Origin: Citrus sinensis
Lineage: Eukaryota > Streptophyta > Magnoliopsida > Sapindales > Rutaceae
Assembly (NCBI RefSeq): GCF_022201045.2
Contig: NC_068562.1
Span: 24,758,501-24,822,500 of the forward strand
Length of the DNA: 64,000 nucleotides
Reading direction: 5' to 3'
Below the pieces are notes generated by a model. The model was given only the letters and a program-made list of their open reading frames with translations, searched no databases and was not told the origin of the DNA. Shown one piece after another: positions 44,465-59,011 of this stretch (positions are counted from its first letter, which is position 1; every line of letters begins with the position of its first letter). Made by a program: the position numbers and the translations under genes.

Positions 44465-47423
44465 TCATTGGAGATGGAGTCCGCAATCATGAAAGAGGCA
44501 TGAGAAGAAAATTTCATTCCACACATCAGGTACTCCAGGCAGACACCAATGGGCACAGTCAGGTGCCGATTGATTGTCATTCCACTGACCCACATGTGCA
44601 TCACTTCGAAAAGAAGACAAGGATGTTATATTCAGAACTGTTATAGGAATTTTCATATTCTTTATCACCTCCAATACACTGTCTGAAAATACATGGTGTT
44701 CCCTTCCAATAGGTTCTGTCATGGGATTCTGGGTAACATTGCACAACCTATGAGACTGATCACTGATGCAAAACAAAACAATATTAATAGCGAAGACTGA
44801 AGGAGGATGGAGATAAAATCCCATCTAACTTTGATGTGGATTGGAAGAGGACAAATGCAGAAACAGGAAATTCATTCAGCAAAGAGATTTAATGAATAAT
44901 TAGAGCTTCTAAATGTATGAATGACAAAATCCAATGGTTTCAGAGCCCCCAGCGGTTTTCCTCAAATACGCTTAGATCCAAAAAAATAAAAATTTTCATT
45001 TTCAATCAGAAATCCTTGAGGTTAGGCTGAAGATTAACAATAGGGGGTTTTGATGAAATTTTTTAACGTGAGGTTTTTCTAATAAAAAGGTAAAATTCTT
45101 GGGCTTTTATGTAGTTAAGGTCTGCGATACTTTCTCATCAAACTTAAATGATGGTTGGTTGCAGCTAATAAGCACTATCCAGGGAAATGGCCTCCTTTAG
45201 AATCCATGATTTTTGAGAGAACCATAATTTATCAACTTATGAATACAACAGAACGTTCTAATTATAAACTGCATATATAGCTCAAAAGAGAAACATATGT
45301 TCATTCAAAGAGACAAATTGCAACCTAACACATTCTCTTGGTGAAGAATAGCTGTATATAGCTTTAGGGTGATCTTGCATTGTGAACAGAGAAAAAATAC
45401 AGTTTTTATGAGAATGAAGAAGGATGATTTGTCTGCACTTGGAATCAGACTTGTTTGAAGCAACTATATGATGTGGAAAGCAGAAAATGCTCCAACTTTA
45501 GAGATTAAGAATATCAACAATGAAGGGATACCTCCAGTGAGATGGCTCAAATGTCCGAAAAAAGACGCGCGTTTTATTTGTGTCTATTGACCTTTCAACC
45601 CATGCTGCCCAAGTGCCTAGTGCTAATCTGAAGGCAGTATGAATAGACATTCCGAGCTTCAGTGAATTTCCAACCTGGAAATAGCAACCCCTGTCCAAAA
45701 CATTTGAGATCATTTCATACTTGAATTAATAGAAATGTTGAATCAAGCAACAATAGGGAGGAGTAGGTCTGCTTGAATGCAGAGTGCACAATAGATCAAA
45801 TAATATTATGATGCTCATGCAAAGGAATTATACAGTCATTGCCTAAAAGAAATTCATTAAAGGTGTATATCCTTCAAAGGACACAATTGTTTCCAGATGT
45901 TGCACTTACATTTCATAAGCAAACTGTTCAACTTATTCTCTTGCTCAGAGGTCAGTGGATAATAACTAGTTTCTCTCTAGAGGTCAAACGAGAAACTAAT
46001 CACTAAAACTACTTCAACAAAATTATTCTACAATAGTTTAGAAAGATGTCTTTTCTTCTAGCAGGAACTCACAAATCAAGCAAGGAAAGAGGCCATCATT
46101 AGCATAGATCGTACCAATAGAGAAAGGAAGAAAGAGAGAACAGCTGTAACTTGTTAAATTATACAATAAAAAGAAAAATCCTCAAAAAATATGCCAAAAG
46201 AAGATTCGAGGCGCTCTAAACATAAAAAAATTAAGTCGAAGATCCATCTACTCTACAAGTTCTTTAACCATGTGAATGCTTTTCAATAACTTAGAAGTGT
46301 AACATTGATTCTAAATATGTCAATTCAGAAAAGATGACCAAAGCACCAACCAAAATACAAAGCCTAGGCTGGCAAATCTAATCGATGCTGTATTGTAACC
46401 ATGGAAGATCATTGCATGCAATATCCAAAGAACAGCATTACCATATCCACCAAATCATATTATCGTACTCTTCAAATATATATAGTACACTATAACTTCA
46501 TATGTGAGTAACCATACATAACAAGGAACTTACACTTGAAAAAGCTTCCCTGGCACCCACCACTGTCCTGTGTTGAATATGAGAATGTCTGCATGAAGCC
46601 ACTCATTGCTGATATTATCCAACTTGTCCAATTTAAGAGTTGAAGTTACCCTCCTTGGGGCATGTCTAGGTATCAAACCATGTTGTACCAAGAAAACCGA
46701 TCGAAAGAACTCAATAGTAAAATTAAAAGAACTAAACCGCACACCTAAAAATCTAATCCGTTTTGTTATATTATTCCCATTGACTTCATAAACACTCTTC
46801 TTATCCTCCACCCGAGTCATAAGTAAGCATATCAATGATTCCCATTGTGTTCTACTCATGGAATCACCAACAAAAACAATCCTCTTATTCCGAAACCTTT
46901 CCAAGATACTGTACTCATCAAACCTTGGTAAATCACAATGCTTTGGCTTCCACCTCCATTTAAGATAATCATTATCACTCCTTCCATTACCTAAGCAATT
47001 GAATCCTTGCTCTGCAAATGGACATTCTGAAGCATTGTACAATGGATAAGCATCATCCAAAACCCAACTTCCATTAAAAATATCACAGCCAACCATTGAA
47101 TTGTTGAATACCGACAAACTATAACCAAGGAATTCAGGACTGAGACTTGGAAGCACATATATGTAACCACCAGCAAAGAATATAATAAAGGAAACAAAGA
47201 GCCCTATCACAATAAGCATTCGAGACCATTGTGAGACACAGCTCAATCGATTAGGTCTTGGGCTTGCAGCACTCAAGGCTTTAGGACTTCCACCATTCAG
47301 GGGAGACAAGGTGCTTCGGTTGAATGACTTGCTCCTGCCAAATAGTATGGTCTTGTTGATGGACGAGCTCCTATTCAATGATTTACTCTTCCTGTAGCTG
47401 CTCATTATCTCAATCCCTGACAT
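44465..47423 (-). CDS. Trichome birefringence-like (TBL) polysaccharide O-acetyltransferase
   Basis: Three exons on the minus strand, 47423-46534, 45690-45532 and 44762-44465, give 448 residues. TBL proteins acetylate wall polysaccharides (xylan, pectin, mannan and others) in the Golgi lumen. Residues 1-68 are a basic, Ser-rich cytosolic tail, 69-92 a membrane anchor (MLIVIGLFVSFIIFFAGGYI). The TBL domain starts CDIFNGSWVLDDAYPLYNASECPF; the GDS motif is in RIVFVGDSMSRTQWESLIC (about 186), and the DxxH motif is D418-CA-H421 in PDCAHWCLPGVPDVWNE, so both catalytic boxes are intact. FFRTFEPSHWSDQSHRLCNV is formed across the exon 2-3 junction. The wording near the end is like the TBL10/TBL11 group, but I cannot assign an orthologue. 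The start could also be the ATG at 47405, six codons later. Confidence 0.88.
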
Positions 47424-48180
47424 TGACAAGATTCAACAACCCACTATTCCAACTAAGCATCATCTTAACAAACCTATCGCTATTATTCAACACACTCACC
47501 ACCAAAACTGAATTTATTGCTACTTCAAGATCCCCAATAATCCGTCTTTCCATGCGAAACTTTAAGCCCATTATAGAATGAATCAAGGAACCATCAACCG
47601 AGCCATTATCATATCAGAATCATTTTATACGACAACCTCATCATCTCAAAGAAACACAAGAGTCCCACAGTACAACATTAGCAATATCCTTAGAAATTAT
47701 AACACAAATCTACATTCAATCCAAATATTCAAATTTCACAAGCTCAAAAGTCATGTCAGACTTCTGCTTACAACAGATAAAGAACTGATCAAATGACCAA
47801 ATGGAATGAGCATCCTAAAACTCAAGAAAATCATACCCAGATGAAAAAGGAAAAATAAACATTTTTTAACAATACATGATAAACCTGTGAAGACAGGTAG
47901 TAGCTGATCGTTTAATGCAGAGTTGAAGAGAAATTACCATTTGAGTTATTGAGAATTTCCTTGACTGATTCAGAAACGGAGTGATGGGTGCGGAAAAGTC
48001 AATGAATGACGAGGAAATGGACACAGATGAGGGTTTTGAAGTGGAAAGGACCGAAGAGAGAGGTGCTGCAGATGCATGGAAGAAACTGAAAGCAAGAAAA
48101 AACAAGAAGGAAAGAAGCGTAGAGAGTGCATATAATAATTCTTGTGGTTGGAGACTCGGTAAAAGTGAGGGTTAGTTTTG
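47424..48180. other. 5' flank of the TBL gene
   Basis: Probable 5' UTR and promoter of the leftward-reading TBL gene. Open frames at 47866-48175 on both strands lack an ATG start or family signs, so I do not call a gene. Confidence 0.45.
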
Positions 48181-49269
48181 GCTTTTGCTAATTTGATTGG
48201 AATAATAATCTGTCAGTCATTACTTGCATTTCGAGAATAAAACGTATACGTCTTAATTTTTAAAAATAAAATAAGAATTTTTTTTTTAATTTCTATTTGT
48301 CTTTAAAATGCTTAATTCTTGTGTACCAGCTTTTTGTTTGAGTTAACGTCTCTTCATTATAACTTATCTAATAGTTGTACGTACTTATTTTATTTTAAGT
48401 TTTTATTAAAATTTTTATTATTGTTTGATTATTTTATTAGTAGAGTTTTTAAAAATTAAATAAGTTATTTTACTTCTATTAGTAAAAGTTTAAATTTTAA
48501 GATTTTGACAAAGGTTGAATGACAATAGAGGTTGGAAAACTTTTCTTAAATATTAAAATATTTAAAATATACTTACTTATTTAATAATTTTATTTCATTT
48601 TTTTATGATATAACTTTAAAAATTTTGTCTATTAGGATAATTTTATAATTTTTAATAAAATATTTTTTAGATAAAAGCTCTATTAATAAAAACCCTATTT
48701 AAATAAACTTTATTTCAAGAACTGTACAAAATGAAGCCTCAACAAAAAAAAAAAAATCTCACTTATCATTTATACATGTGCGGTTAGAATTACTACATAT
48801 TTATACTCTATAATAATTAAAAGATATTGTGTTAAATTAAACTAAACATTCTCATTTTTTCCAACATTCTATATCCAAACAATAATGAATTGTGTTCTTA
48901 ACATTCAGCCCAATTAGTTAAAAAAAATAACAATAATTGAAATGTTCAATTTTAGTAATTTATACATTTACATTTTATTGAGTGTTTTATATCCAAATAG
49001 ATGAATCGTATTTATAATGATATCGAATAAAACCTTATAAAAAATCAATAATTAAAAAACATATTGCGTATTTGTTAATGTATTATACGTGTTCCAGAGA
49101 TGGCTACCATTGAGTAAATAACTCTTCGGAGTTTATATTTTCATGAAAATGAAATCAAGACAAAATACAAAAAAGTTCACATCACCACTTCATGGATAAT
49201 CATTGGAGGAAAATTTTCACTCCGATACTAAATTTTGTGGAATGTTAAGGGGATCACTTCAATCTTTTT

Positions 49270-49525
49270 CACGTAAGAGTCTTTTTATGTGGGGTTTCAT
49301 TCGAACTCCATAAAAGTATTATGGAATTTTATTTTTGAGTTTCATTTCTTCCTCAATTATGATACAATTAAGTAAAAATAGTTTTCTTTCTTACGAGATG
49401 TAAGTAAAATAAACGTGCATAAATATTAGTGAGGGTTAAAATTTAGTCTGTACTTTATAATTTGATGGATTTATAAATATTTATAATAATCTGATTATAA
49501 TATCGGTGCCAAAAAAAAAAAAAAA
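49270..49525 (+). mobile_element. Diverged SINE related to the one in FAS2 intron 7
   Basis: Several phrases match the FAS2-intron SINE in the same order: ATAAAAGTATTATGG versus ATAAGAGCATTATGG, CCTCAATTATGATACAATTA versus CCTCAATTATCAACATAATT, CTTACGAGATGTAAGT versus CTTTACGAAATGTGAGT, and a 3' A run (49511-49525). A weak B-box remnant TTCGAACTCC is at about 49310. Target duplications could not be identified, so the left border is approximate. Confidence 0.65.
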
Positions 49526-50729
49526 CCGTTAATGTGAAAAACAATCAACATTACCAGGTCTAATATCTAATTTGTGGCCTAACTAATTACTAACTCAAAA
49601 ATTTGTAACGAATAAATAGACCCAAGCCCCATATAGATGAATCCACTAGATCGGGGTCCATCCCAATAAAACCCTTAACAAAGCTCACAAAGAGAGCTTA
49701 GCCCAAAGTTATGATTTGGGCTAGCTTAGATAAAAAAAATCTTAAAAAGGCTTTACAAGCCCAAATCATATCTTAAAATAGATATACTCTTGAAATTCTT
49801 TCTTAATTAAACAACCTTGAAGACTTTTAATTTTCTTTTTTTAAGTATAATTTAGCTGTTAAGAAACCTAAAGAGCCACTTTGATTGAGATTTGGTGAGT
49901 ACGTATAAATATTATAAAAAGAATACCATTTTTTCTTTGTTGGTTCATTTTGAACCATAGGATAGTCGGGTTGATTATTTGTGCCTTGAGTCTTTGATGG
50001 TAGCATGTTTATAGTTTTCACATTATTGCAAAGTTTGATTTTACTTTTAACAAGAGAGATGACTTCTGAAATGAACAAAAGATGACATATAAAATAATCA
50101 AGTTCATGAAAAGCTACACAACCATGACAAGTTTTTATGATTATCACTTGTTTGTTACAGAGGTGATATCTAAATAAAGTCATCATCTTTTATTTAACAC
50201 TATAAATGACTCAAATTCAATGACTCGTTTCTCTTGATTGAAACAGTGCTACTATACATTCCAAAATTTAAAATATGCGAACATTAGAAATTATAGTTAA
50301 GTGCGAAATTCTGCACGAATTTTTGTATGAACATTCATATTTACAATACTATAAAGATTACCTCGTTACCATTTTTAGTGTTATAACTCTGTGAGTCTAT
50401 ACAAAATTGACTCTAACATATGTACAAATAATAAATTTTTTATTTTTTTTAAGAATAATAAATTTGTAGCTAATTCTCTCGTTAAAATAAGATTCTAGAT
50501 ACAATCTTTTTAACTGTAGAAATCGGAATACTTGGCCTTATGAGTTCAAGTCTATTACATATACATTATCGTTTCTTTATTTCTATAACTTGTTCTCCTG
50601 TTTTATTAATAAAATGACTTGTCTATTAGTAAAAACTAAAAAGGATTAAAAAAATAAAAAAGAGAAAAAAGAGGTACGACCAAATCCAGGATAGAATCTT
50701 TGAATTTAATTCCTAGACGTGCTAGAGCT

Positions 50730-50741
<12 letters not shown>

Positions 50742-50765
<24 letters not shown>
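50742..50765. repeat. (TA)n microsatellite with adjoining CACACA
   Basis: Twelve TA dinucleotides preceded by a short ACACACACAC run. Confidence 0.85.
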
Positions 50766-50770
<5 letters not shown>

Positions 50771-53700
50771 GAGTGTGATCCAGTCCCACAAAATGACGTA
50801 CTTGCTGCCAATAACTCTTAAGACTGATTTGATTTTCTCAACATATGACAAAATGGGTTTCGATTTTGTCTCACAAAATCACCATAAAAGCAGCCAAGCT
50901 AGCTACTCCCTTCATTCAAAGCTAGCTGTATATATAGGTCCTCCATTCCCTAGTACATCACAAATCAACAAAAAATTAAATAAATTTAAATTTAAAGGTT
51001 TAATTTCAATTCCCATAAACCAAAGAAACAGACTTCAAATTTAACATTAATGAAAGCATCGTGACGTTACAGAAGGTCACTAAAATCAATTATCAAGAAG
51101 AATATGATAAGAATTAAATCACATGTGTACTAGAGTAGTTACAAAAATAAATATGAACAAATAAATACCACCATATACAGTGAATTAGTTATATATGACC
51201 TTCATTATATTTTCTAGATCTTTAGCAGCTATATTTTCTTTTCTTTTTAGTTAAATGAAACTTGTGCGCAGAAAAATGACATTATTCGAACCATTTCAGC
51301 ACTTGCTACCTCATAATCAATTACCCAGAATTCTATAAATTGTTAATTAATATTACTCTCATTTTGCAGCAAATCATAATTTAAATCTCTTGTATTTTTC
51401 AACCCATTTTCAGATTAATATATGCGCACCCAATTTAGTATCATTGTCTCTATACATTGAGTGGCAAACTGCCAAAGTCATCTAATCTTTAGCAACCATA
51501 GCATATGAAAGTTCATAACATCACCTCATGCTTTCATGCTTATCAATAATTAATTAATCACCTTCAGTTATCGTAATATCTTTATCATCTTCATTTACTC
51601 TCAAAATTCATGTTAAATAATGTTGAGTGCACCCATGCCTCGACTAAGACCATTATAAGTTAATATATACGCCGAATTCCTCACCGATGAGAACTCTTGT
51701 AATATATTTTGAAGTGCGAATCCAGACTATAAACCATTGTTTAGACTTTAGAACCAAAACGCTCGAGACATCCGCAATTGAGAAATATTATGTTTAATTA
51801 ATATTGTCATTTATGAGTTTTAAATACCTTCCAAAGTGGGCATAGATTTTCATCAAGCTACGCTATAACAAAATTTATGTATGCAAAAAATTAAATCCTA
51901 GCTTATCATCTAACTATTGATGCTAATAGTTTCATGAACAACAATAATAATGATCAAAATCCCCAACAACAACATTTTGTTTTTAGAATTTTCTGTGATT
52001 TCACTAAAATTTATTTTCTGTTTCCAAAAACATTGTGACAACTCAAGAACTTTAGCATGAGAATTCCCTGCTTTGAATTTGGTATCACTAATTATTGACT
52101 ATAGTCCATAAATTAAGGTCAATATTGATCCTTTAGTCTCCCTAGTTTAAGTTAATTATCTTCTAATCACTCCCTACTATAATTTTAAAATCGTTCAAAA
52201 AGTTCTCTATCATTACTCCTATACCTTAATTTTTCAACGACAAAATGGTATTTTTATCTAATATACCTTAATATTCTAACAAGATAGACATGCAGCATTT
52301 AAAAAATAGAGAAGAATAAGACAAGTTTTAATGAAAATATTTATATAATGCAGGCCTTTCAGATAATTTTTAAAGTACAAAAACTAAGTTTATAATTATT
52401 CGCTCAAACTATAGAGACTAAATAAGTATTTTTATTTTGATTAATTTTTTAACTTTCTCACCTTCTTAAATTTTGAATTTAAGTGCCTAGCAAAAAAAAA
52501 AAAAAATTATGGGGCCGGTTTATTGTTTATACTTCGTTTTACTTAATAATATTATTGTTTAGATCTTATTGTACTAATCCTTAACAACAACAGCGGCAAA
52601 AGTGTAAATAATGATCCAATCCTGTGATGAGTGTCTTCCCAATGCTTGAAGCAATCTATAAATAATTAATAGTACATTGAATTAATGAGCTTTCTAGCAT
52701 CCATTTTAGGCCCCAACAAGAGCCAATTTCACTTTTTTCTATCTTTTTCCATATTTTGGCAAATTGAATTATCTCCCTCTCAAAGCAAGTCGCTGTAGTG
52801 ATCCTGATTTTGAGGACAGCCATGGATGCCTTGAATTTCATAACCCTAATTATAATTTTTTTTTTTAAATTTCTCTTTTATTTCTTCTTCACTTTTTGTA
52901 TGGCGTCGAAAAACGAAATGCAATGAAATTAATGGGTGTTTTCCAAATTTACTAACTATTTTGATAAAGCAAACTTCTCTTGTGACAACAGGCTAACACC
53001 ACCTTTTTTGGGCATCTTGCTGGTCCATCATCTAAGGTTTGTCTTTGGTCTCTCTAATAAAATCCTTTCTTGGAAAATATCATTGGACTATTTACTTAGG
53101 GTTTTGTGATTGTCAGATAACATTTTGCAAAAATTATTTAAACTAAAATTAAATTCCTTAGTTGATCCGTTGAGGTTTACTAATAAAAATAAAAATTAAA
53201 CTCCTTAATTCATCCATTGTTTCAAAAATTTTAAATAAAGTCATGACTTGTTTTTTTCCTCTCTTCAACTAGGCTTTCAGCACCTTGAGTTTCAGCACAC
53301 TCAAAAGGTACGGTATATGAGAGTAAATTTGCCATACTCCTTATTTACTTTTGACTACACATCATTAATTGCTTTCCTAGCACTTTGTCTTCCTCTAGAA
53401 ATTAACTTGCAGAATTATTTTTTTCTTTTTCATTTTTTATTGTGAAACTTTTTTTTTTTCCAAAGAAATTTTTTACTGTAAAATTTATTATGTATACGCA
53501 CGTCGGTACTCGCACGACAGACTTTTCATTGTCGTCTTTGAACAAGATATGAGATTTTCTTTTACATTCAAGAAATCTTTGGATAATCTTGATCCATGAT
53601 CTATGTGACTAATAATAACATGCAAGTTTGTTAGGTTTTGTATAATAAGGTGAGTCCAAGCCATAGTTTATTAAGCCATGATGATAACGAGAGAATTTAC

Positions 53701-55805
53701 AAAAACTGTGATGTATGACCTATTATTATCTCTCTCAAAATTCGAATTCGGATGATCAACTAAATAATAAATTTGGATGATCAACTAAATAATAAATTGA
53801 TTGAAAATCATTACGGCACACACTTGGTTATTCTTGTAATGTTATACATGTAACTTATAGTGTTACATATGTAGGGAGAATGCCCAGTTATTATTTTGAT
53901 TAGTTGAATTTATTGTGTTTGTTATATTCTTTTGTTCATTCTCAAAATTAGCTAACTAATATTTATTATCTTTAATAATTATTTAATTAATTCTTTGGAT
54001 CGTCAAGATTAATTATTAAAAAAAAAACCCAAAATGCTCTCTTTCAGTCTACAAATTGCAAAAATAAATATTTTATGCATACAATTATAATCAATAAATA
54101 TATGTCTAGATTTAACCCCCCGAAAAAATCCACTATTGAGTATATATTCATTTTATTTTGAATTTTTTAATCTACAAACTCATTCATAACAGTTATGTTT
54201 ACATCATATGTTTTGGAAACACGCCCAAGTGAAACCCTAAAATGATTGCTTTGTGCATGCGCAAGCTAATAAGTGTAGAACAAAATATTTGATACAATAT
54301 TGAAAGTGACTTGCAGTGCCTCGCTTGAATACAAAAGACGACATAAGATACCAACTGTGTCATGCACCGTCTGATCGAGATTGGATGGTGATGCAAATTT
54401 TAAAGAGTCAAACCTCTTTCTTTCCATTGATTGGCTCAAGTAAATTTCATGATTGATTGTTCCTCAGTTGCAGAACCATTGAAATTATATTGTAGGGTTT
54501 TCATGATAGCAATGAAGTTTAATTTTACAGTTTAATCAAAGTCATGCACATGTTTAGTGGCCTCAGTTGCTTCATTAATTAGGCTAAAAAGTAAAAGATA
54601 ATGGCACCTTCTTTGAGTTCAAATGTTATAAAATGCCTGACAGTAAACTCAAAATCATGCTTGGATTTGAATTTTAGTACATTTATTGCCCTATAATTAG
54701 ATGGCATAGCTTTATATATACTTTTGAAACAAATATTAAGGGATAAAGATCCTCTCTTGGTCTGAACTCTCATGAGTTTTTAATGATCTTGTGCCATGTG
54801 TATTTAAGTGATAGTGTATGGATATGATTTAATTTTTTCATTTTCTTTATTTATTAACTATCAATCACCCATATGTATTTTTACTCAGGAAAAGATATCA
54901 TGAGAGAATCTTAATCTAATATTAAGTGTAGGTTGATTAATTAGTATAGTAGGCAATCAATGATTGCGGACAAAAACCCTAGAAAAGAAAAAAAAAACAT
55001 TACCAATCTAATTATGTCACTTTTAGGTTGTTATGTTTTGTTTCATAATGAGGATTAAGATGGGGGGTTTTCAATTTCAGTTAGATGATTAATGATTACA
55101 AATAATTAATGGTAATTATAAGCTAAAAGCCTAAAATATATGCTAAACTGCAATGCATATATACATATGTAATGATAATTTTTAACTACGGTGACCTTTA
55201 AAAGAACAAACAAGAAAAAAGAAAAAAGGCTAGCCAACCTATAGCCATCTTCACGCAATGCCAAAAACACATAAAAGTCCAACATTGTCTGAATTTCAAC
55301 AGAAAAAGAGATCATCATCAAGAACTGAATGAGTATTTAATTAACATATACATAAAAATTAAAGGAGAAGCCCTAGGATTTCAGTGCTTCAAAACGGTCA
55401 CTCACGTAAAAAGAGATTGAATTGAAGCAAGAACCCTAATAAAAGCTAAATCACTGGTAGCATATAGGTGCAATTCTTGACGCAGCTAGATATGGAGTAC
55501 TTTCGCAGAAAATTAGAAAAATAAAATTTCAACCCTTTGATTCTTTTCACCTTTTGATCCTTGTGGGCCCGCTCAACCTCTTCCCATTTTTCTCTTTAAT
55601 TATTGTTTTTTGAAATATATATTTCCTTGTTATTGCATCATATCATCCTCAACCCAAAAAAAAAAAAAAATCTCCCCTAAAATCTCTCGCGCTCTCTCTC
55701 TCTCTTATAACCTTTAAATCACGCCAAGAGTTCTTTTAATTCAAAACCCTTCAAGATGGAACCAAAAGTTTGCTTATCTAACTGATGATTCCATGCCCCA
55801 AAAAT

Positions 55806-55813
55806 TATATATA
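55806..55813 (+). promoter_or_regulatory. Probable TATA box of the HECATE-type gene
   Basis: TATATATA lies 68-75 bases before the start codon, with a pyrimidine-rich stretch and no intervening ATG between it and the start at 55881. About 100 bases further upstream is a CT-rich tract (55683-55706). Confidence 0.6.
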
Positions 55814-55880
55814 GCACTATTCTCCTCTTTGTTTTAAAGTTTCAATTTGCTTCCCAAAAATCCATCTTAATTATTGCACC

Positions 55881-56639
55881 ATGGATATGAACCAAAACAA
55901 GCTCATAAACCATTCTTGGGATGTAGAAATGGCTATGGAAGATCATCAAATATTTCATCATGACCCATCTGCCTTCAGCTCATCATCATCACCATCTCTT
56001 TGGCCCAGCTTCAATAACTTCCCTCTTCAAACAAATACCCAAATTCTACCTTCATCTTCAAGGCACATCATTCAACCTTCATCATCAACTTTGTTATTTG
56101 GTGACCACAACAACAACAACAACAACTATAACATTATTGATCAAGAAGAAGATGAAGAGCCAGAAGAAGAGCTTGGAGCCATGAAAGAGATGATGTACAG
56201 AATTGCAGCTATGCAGCCAGTGGACATAGATCCGACAACCATACGTAAACCAAAGAGGCGAAACATACGAATCAGTGATGACCCGCAGAGCGTGGCAGCG
56301 CGTCACAGGCGAGAAAGAATCAGTGAAAAGATCAGAATACTTCAGAGACTTGTCCCCGGTGGCACCAAAATGGACACTGCCTCAATGCTGGATGAAGCCA
56401 TTCGCTATGTCAAGTTCTTGAAAAGGCAAATTCGGTTGCTTCAGTCTAATCAATGCAACATCGTCGGAGATGATCATTACAACAAATTATCTCTTGGTGC
56501 TACTACTAATACTACTATTGCCACTACCACTGCATCAGCCTCCGCCGCCGGCGCCCTGGACCCCATTTTAGGACACAGCCTTCCGTTTCACGGTAACAGA
56601 AACAGCTCTTTTTACTTTAATCATCATGAGGTAGGTTGA
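55881..56639 (+). CDS. HECATE-type bHLH transcription factor
   Basis: A single-exon gene of 252 residues. The N-terminal half is low in complexity (Ser- and Asn-rich, then the acidic [12 protein letters not shown]). A conserved block [18 protein letters not shown] (about 101-118) leads into [20 protein letters not shown] and the bHLH domain at about 130-188 ([15 protein letters not shown], loop [12 protein letters not shown], helix 2 [21 protein letters not shown]). These blocks are those of the HEC1/HEC2/HEC3 subgroup, which control stigma, transmitting tract and meristem development in Arabidopsis. The basic region has alanine where classical E-box binders have the key glutamate, as is usual in this subgroup. 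Length fits HEC1/HEC2 (roughly 230-240). Which HEC paralogue it is cannot be told from the sequence alone. Confidence 0.93.
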   Translation: MDMNQNKLINHSWDVEMAMEDHQIFHHDPSAFSSSSSPSLWPSFNNFPLQTNTQILPSSSRHIIQPSSSTLLFGDHNNNNNNYNIIDQEEDEEPEEELGAMKEMMYRIAAMQPVDIDPTTIRKPKRRNIRISDDPQSVAARHRRERISEKIRILQRLVPGGTKMDTASMLDEAIRYVKFLKRQIRLLQSNQCNIVGDDHYNKLSLGATTNTTIATTTASASAAGALDPILGHSLPFHGNRNSSFYFNHHEVG

Positions 56640-59001
56640 TTAGTGAGTAAAAATTATTTATGGGGTTGTTTGAATTTAACTACTGGAGAAGGAATTATTG
56701 AAATTTAATGCAATTGTGTGTATGTGTACATATTACATATATGTATAAGTAATTTAGGGAGAGTTCATGTGAAAGAATGAAGGGAAAAGCTAGGTGGTTA
56801 GGATATTGTTGACTATAGTCTGTGGAATAATCATAACGGATATCTTGAGTTACGTACAACCATATATATATATTATATAATAAGTGTGAGGATTTGGCCG
56901 GAAAGTTTGTTTGGCCGACTCTCTTTCCGGGAATAAAACAGTGACGTTTGCTCGTCAGCCTTTTCTTATATATATCATTATAATGTTTACACTCTCTCTG
57001 TGTCTTTCTCTCTCTTTCTTTCTTATTATATATGTATATGTAAGTACATTGTGTATGCATATGGATGCGTATATGGTTAGGGTGTCATGTGATTTTATAT
57101 TCGCATGAATATATACATGTGGATTATTTCGTGATGGATATTGTATGAGAATAAGGTAAAAAAGGACATGTAGTGAAAGATTAAGTAGCAAAGTTTAGCA
57201 AGAGCATGAACAAAAGCTTGGAAGATCAAACCTAATGAAACCCTAGCAAGGTTTTATTAATGGGTTTTCCAAGCCAACAACTGAAAAGGAGATATCAAAA
57301 GCGAAGAGACTAATAACTAGGATGATTTAATAGTGGGTGTATTTCTTTTTGGTTGAATCTATTGAATTCTTGTCATGTATGCTCTCAACTAATTATGTAA
57401 AAAATATATGTACGAACCTGTGATAAGAATATAATAAACGAGAGAGCACACACAGTATTAAGACTTCTTTTTTAGTAGTTAAACTTAAATTTTTGGATAA
57501 AAAAGTTTCTTTAAAATAGTATCAAGAGCTAAAGTTTCAAGTTCAATTCCTCTTATGTGAAAATTCTTTCAATTTCTTGACTCATTTTGGAGTTCTTTTA
57601 TTTCTTAGTCTAGTTAAAAACTCTTATTTTATTTCAAATTTCGCATAAGATAATCTATTTTATCATTAATATTATATATTAGGCATGACTTATTAGCTAA
57701 AGCTTTCAGATCAACTATTTTTTTTTATCTACCTTTGCTGTTTTTCCATTTCAAACTTCCTATTTTCTTGTAAAGTTTCTAAAGGATTTGGAAATCAATA
57801 ATGAGTCAGCAAAGTTTGCTTGGTGCATCGTTCATTTCAAAGCTTATCAGCGCTTGTGTAGCCATCCTACAGCCCACGTGCACAGACTGATGAATGCTCG
57901 AGATAAATTTATTGTCAAAATTTAATTAGAGGGACTTCATTTATACAGCAGAAAGGAAAGCTCAAATTAGCTCATTCTTGATTTTATTGATTTTGCTTAA
58001 ATTACTTCTAAGATCCTCAACTTCCCCTTTTCTTTTGCTTTTGTTCTTCGTTTTCGTTTTCTATACGAAGGTAATTAAAATTACTCAAATTTTTAAGAGA
58101 TATTTGTTTGCAAATCAAGCCCATAACCACTTATAGACAAATTGACCCGTTCATACTTCATATGTTTTAAAGAAACGAGTATCTCTTAATGTATTGTTCA
58201 AAATTTTTAAACTTAATTAGGTTGTTTACAGAGTATAGTGAACCCAACTCGATTATTATATACTTGTGTCACTCGTATAATAATTATTTCGTGTTCGAGG
58301 TTTAATATCTTCACTTGTTAAGGCTGTTTATGACACAAACAATCACGTGGGTAATCGTGTCATGTTGATCCATACAAACATCTGAGAAGGTTTATATATA
58401 TATATATATATATTTTGGAAGAGGACACCAATAATCTCTATATTTGAGGAAATAATCATAAATATCCCATTGTTTTCAAAAATAGTCACACAACTTTTTC
58501 AAGGTATGTAGATACATTTTTGTAATTAAAAGTGATCATGCAAATCATTTTTCAGACAAGTAAGCTCTTTATATATATATATATATATAGACCACAAGAT
58601 TTGTCCATAAAGAGTCGGAATGTCTTCAAAAAGTTTTCTATAATCATTTGTGAAATATGGAGTCTCTATGAACATTTCACCAAATCTATAGTGGTGCTGA
58701 TGTCCTTTTCTCCTTTTTATTTGATTTATTTAAGAATTAAATTATGATAGTTGAAGCAGAATAAAGACACCTCATTGATTGCTAGTTCATTAGCACAATA
58801 GTTTATAGAAATCATTTCAGCATATGCTATGTTGGCCAAATTATCAAAATAAAAAAACTCACTGCAATATTAAATGACACTCTAAACTAAATAACTTGAT
58901 GAAAAGAGATTTAGATTACAAAAAATTAAAAAATATATTGATATGCTAGATTAAGTAGACATAGATTTTAACAATACGACGTAATTAATTTGCATGGATA
59001 A
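56640..59001. other. 3' flank of the HECATE-type gene and intergenic AT-rich DNA
   Basis: No further gene is seen. TA repeats lie at about 58389-58411 and 58570-58588. The first few hundred bases are probably the 3' UTR and downstream region of the HECATE-type gene. Confidence 0.45.
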
Positions 59002-59011
59002 CACTTTATTT

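Larger units (their letters stand above)
48181..55640. other. Long AT-rich intergenic region between TBL and HECATE genes
   Basis: No supportable gene in about 7.5 kb. It holds one diverged SINE (about 49270-49525), a (TA)n run (50742-50765) with an adjoining CACACA run, and many poly-A/T tracts. The right part is likely to include distant regulatory DNA of the HECATE-type gene, but no specific element could be recognised. Confidence 0.45.

Noticed and set aside
47866..48175. Frames on both strands upstream of the TBL gene
   Set aside because: They start at non-ATG codons and show no family features; the region is probably 5' UTR or promoter.
52656..52841. 61-codon frame in the intergenic region
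   Set aside because: No homology signs or splice context; within chance expectation.
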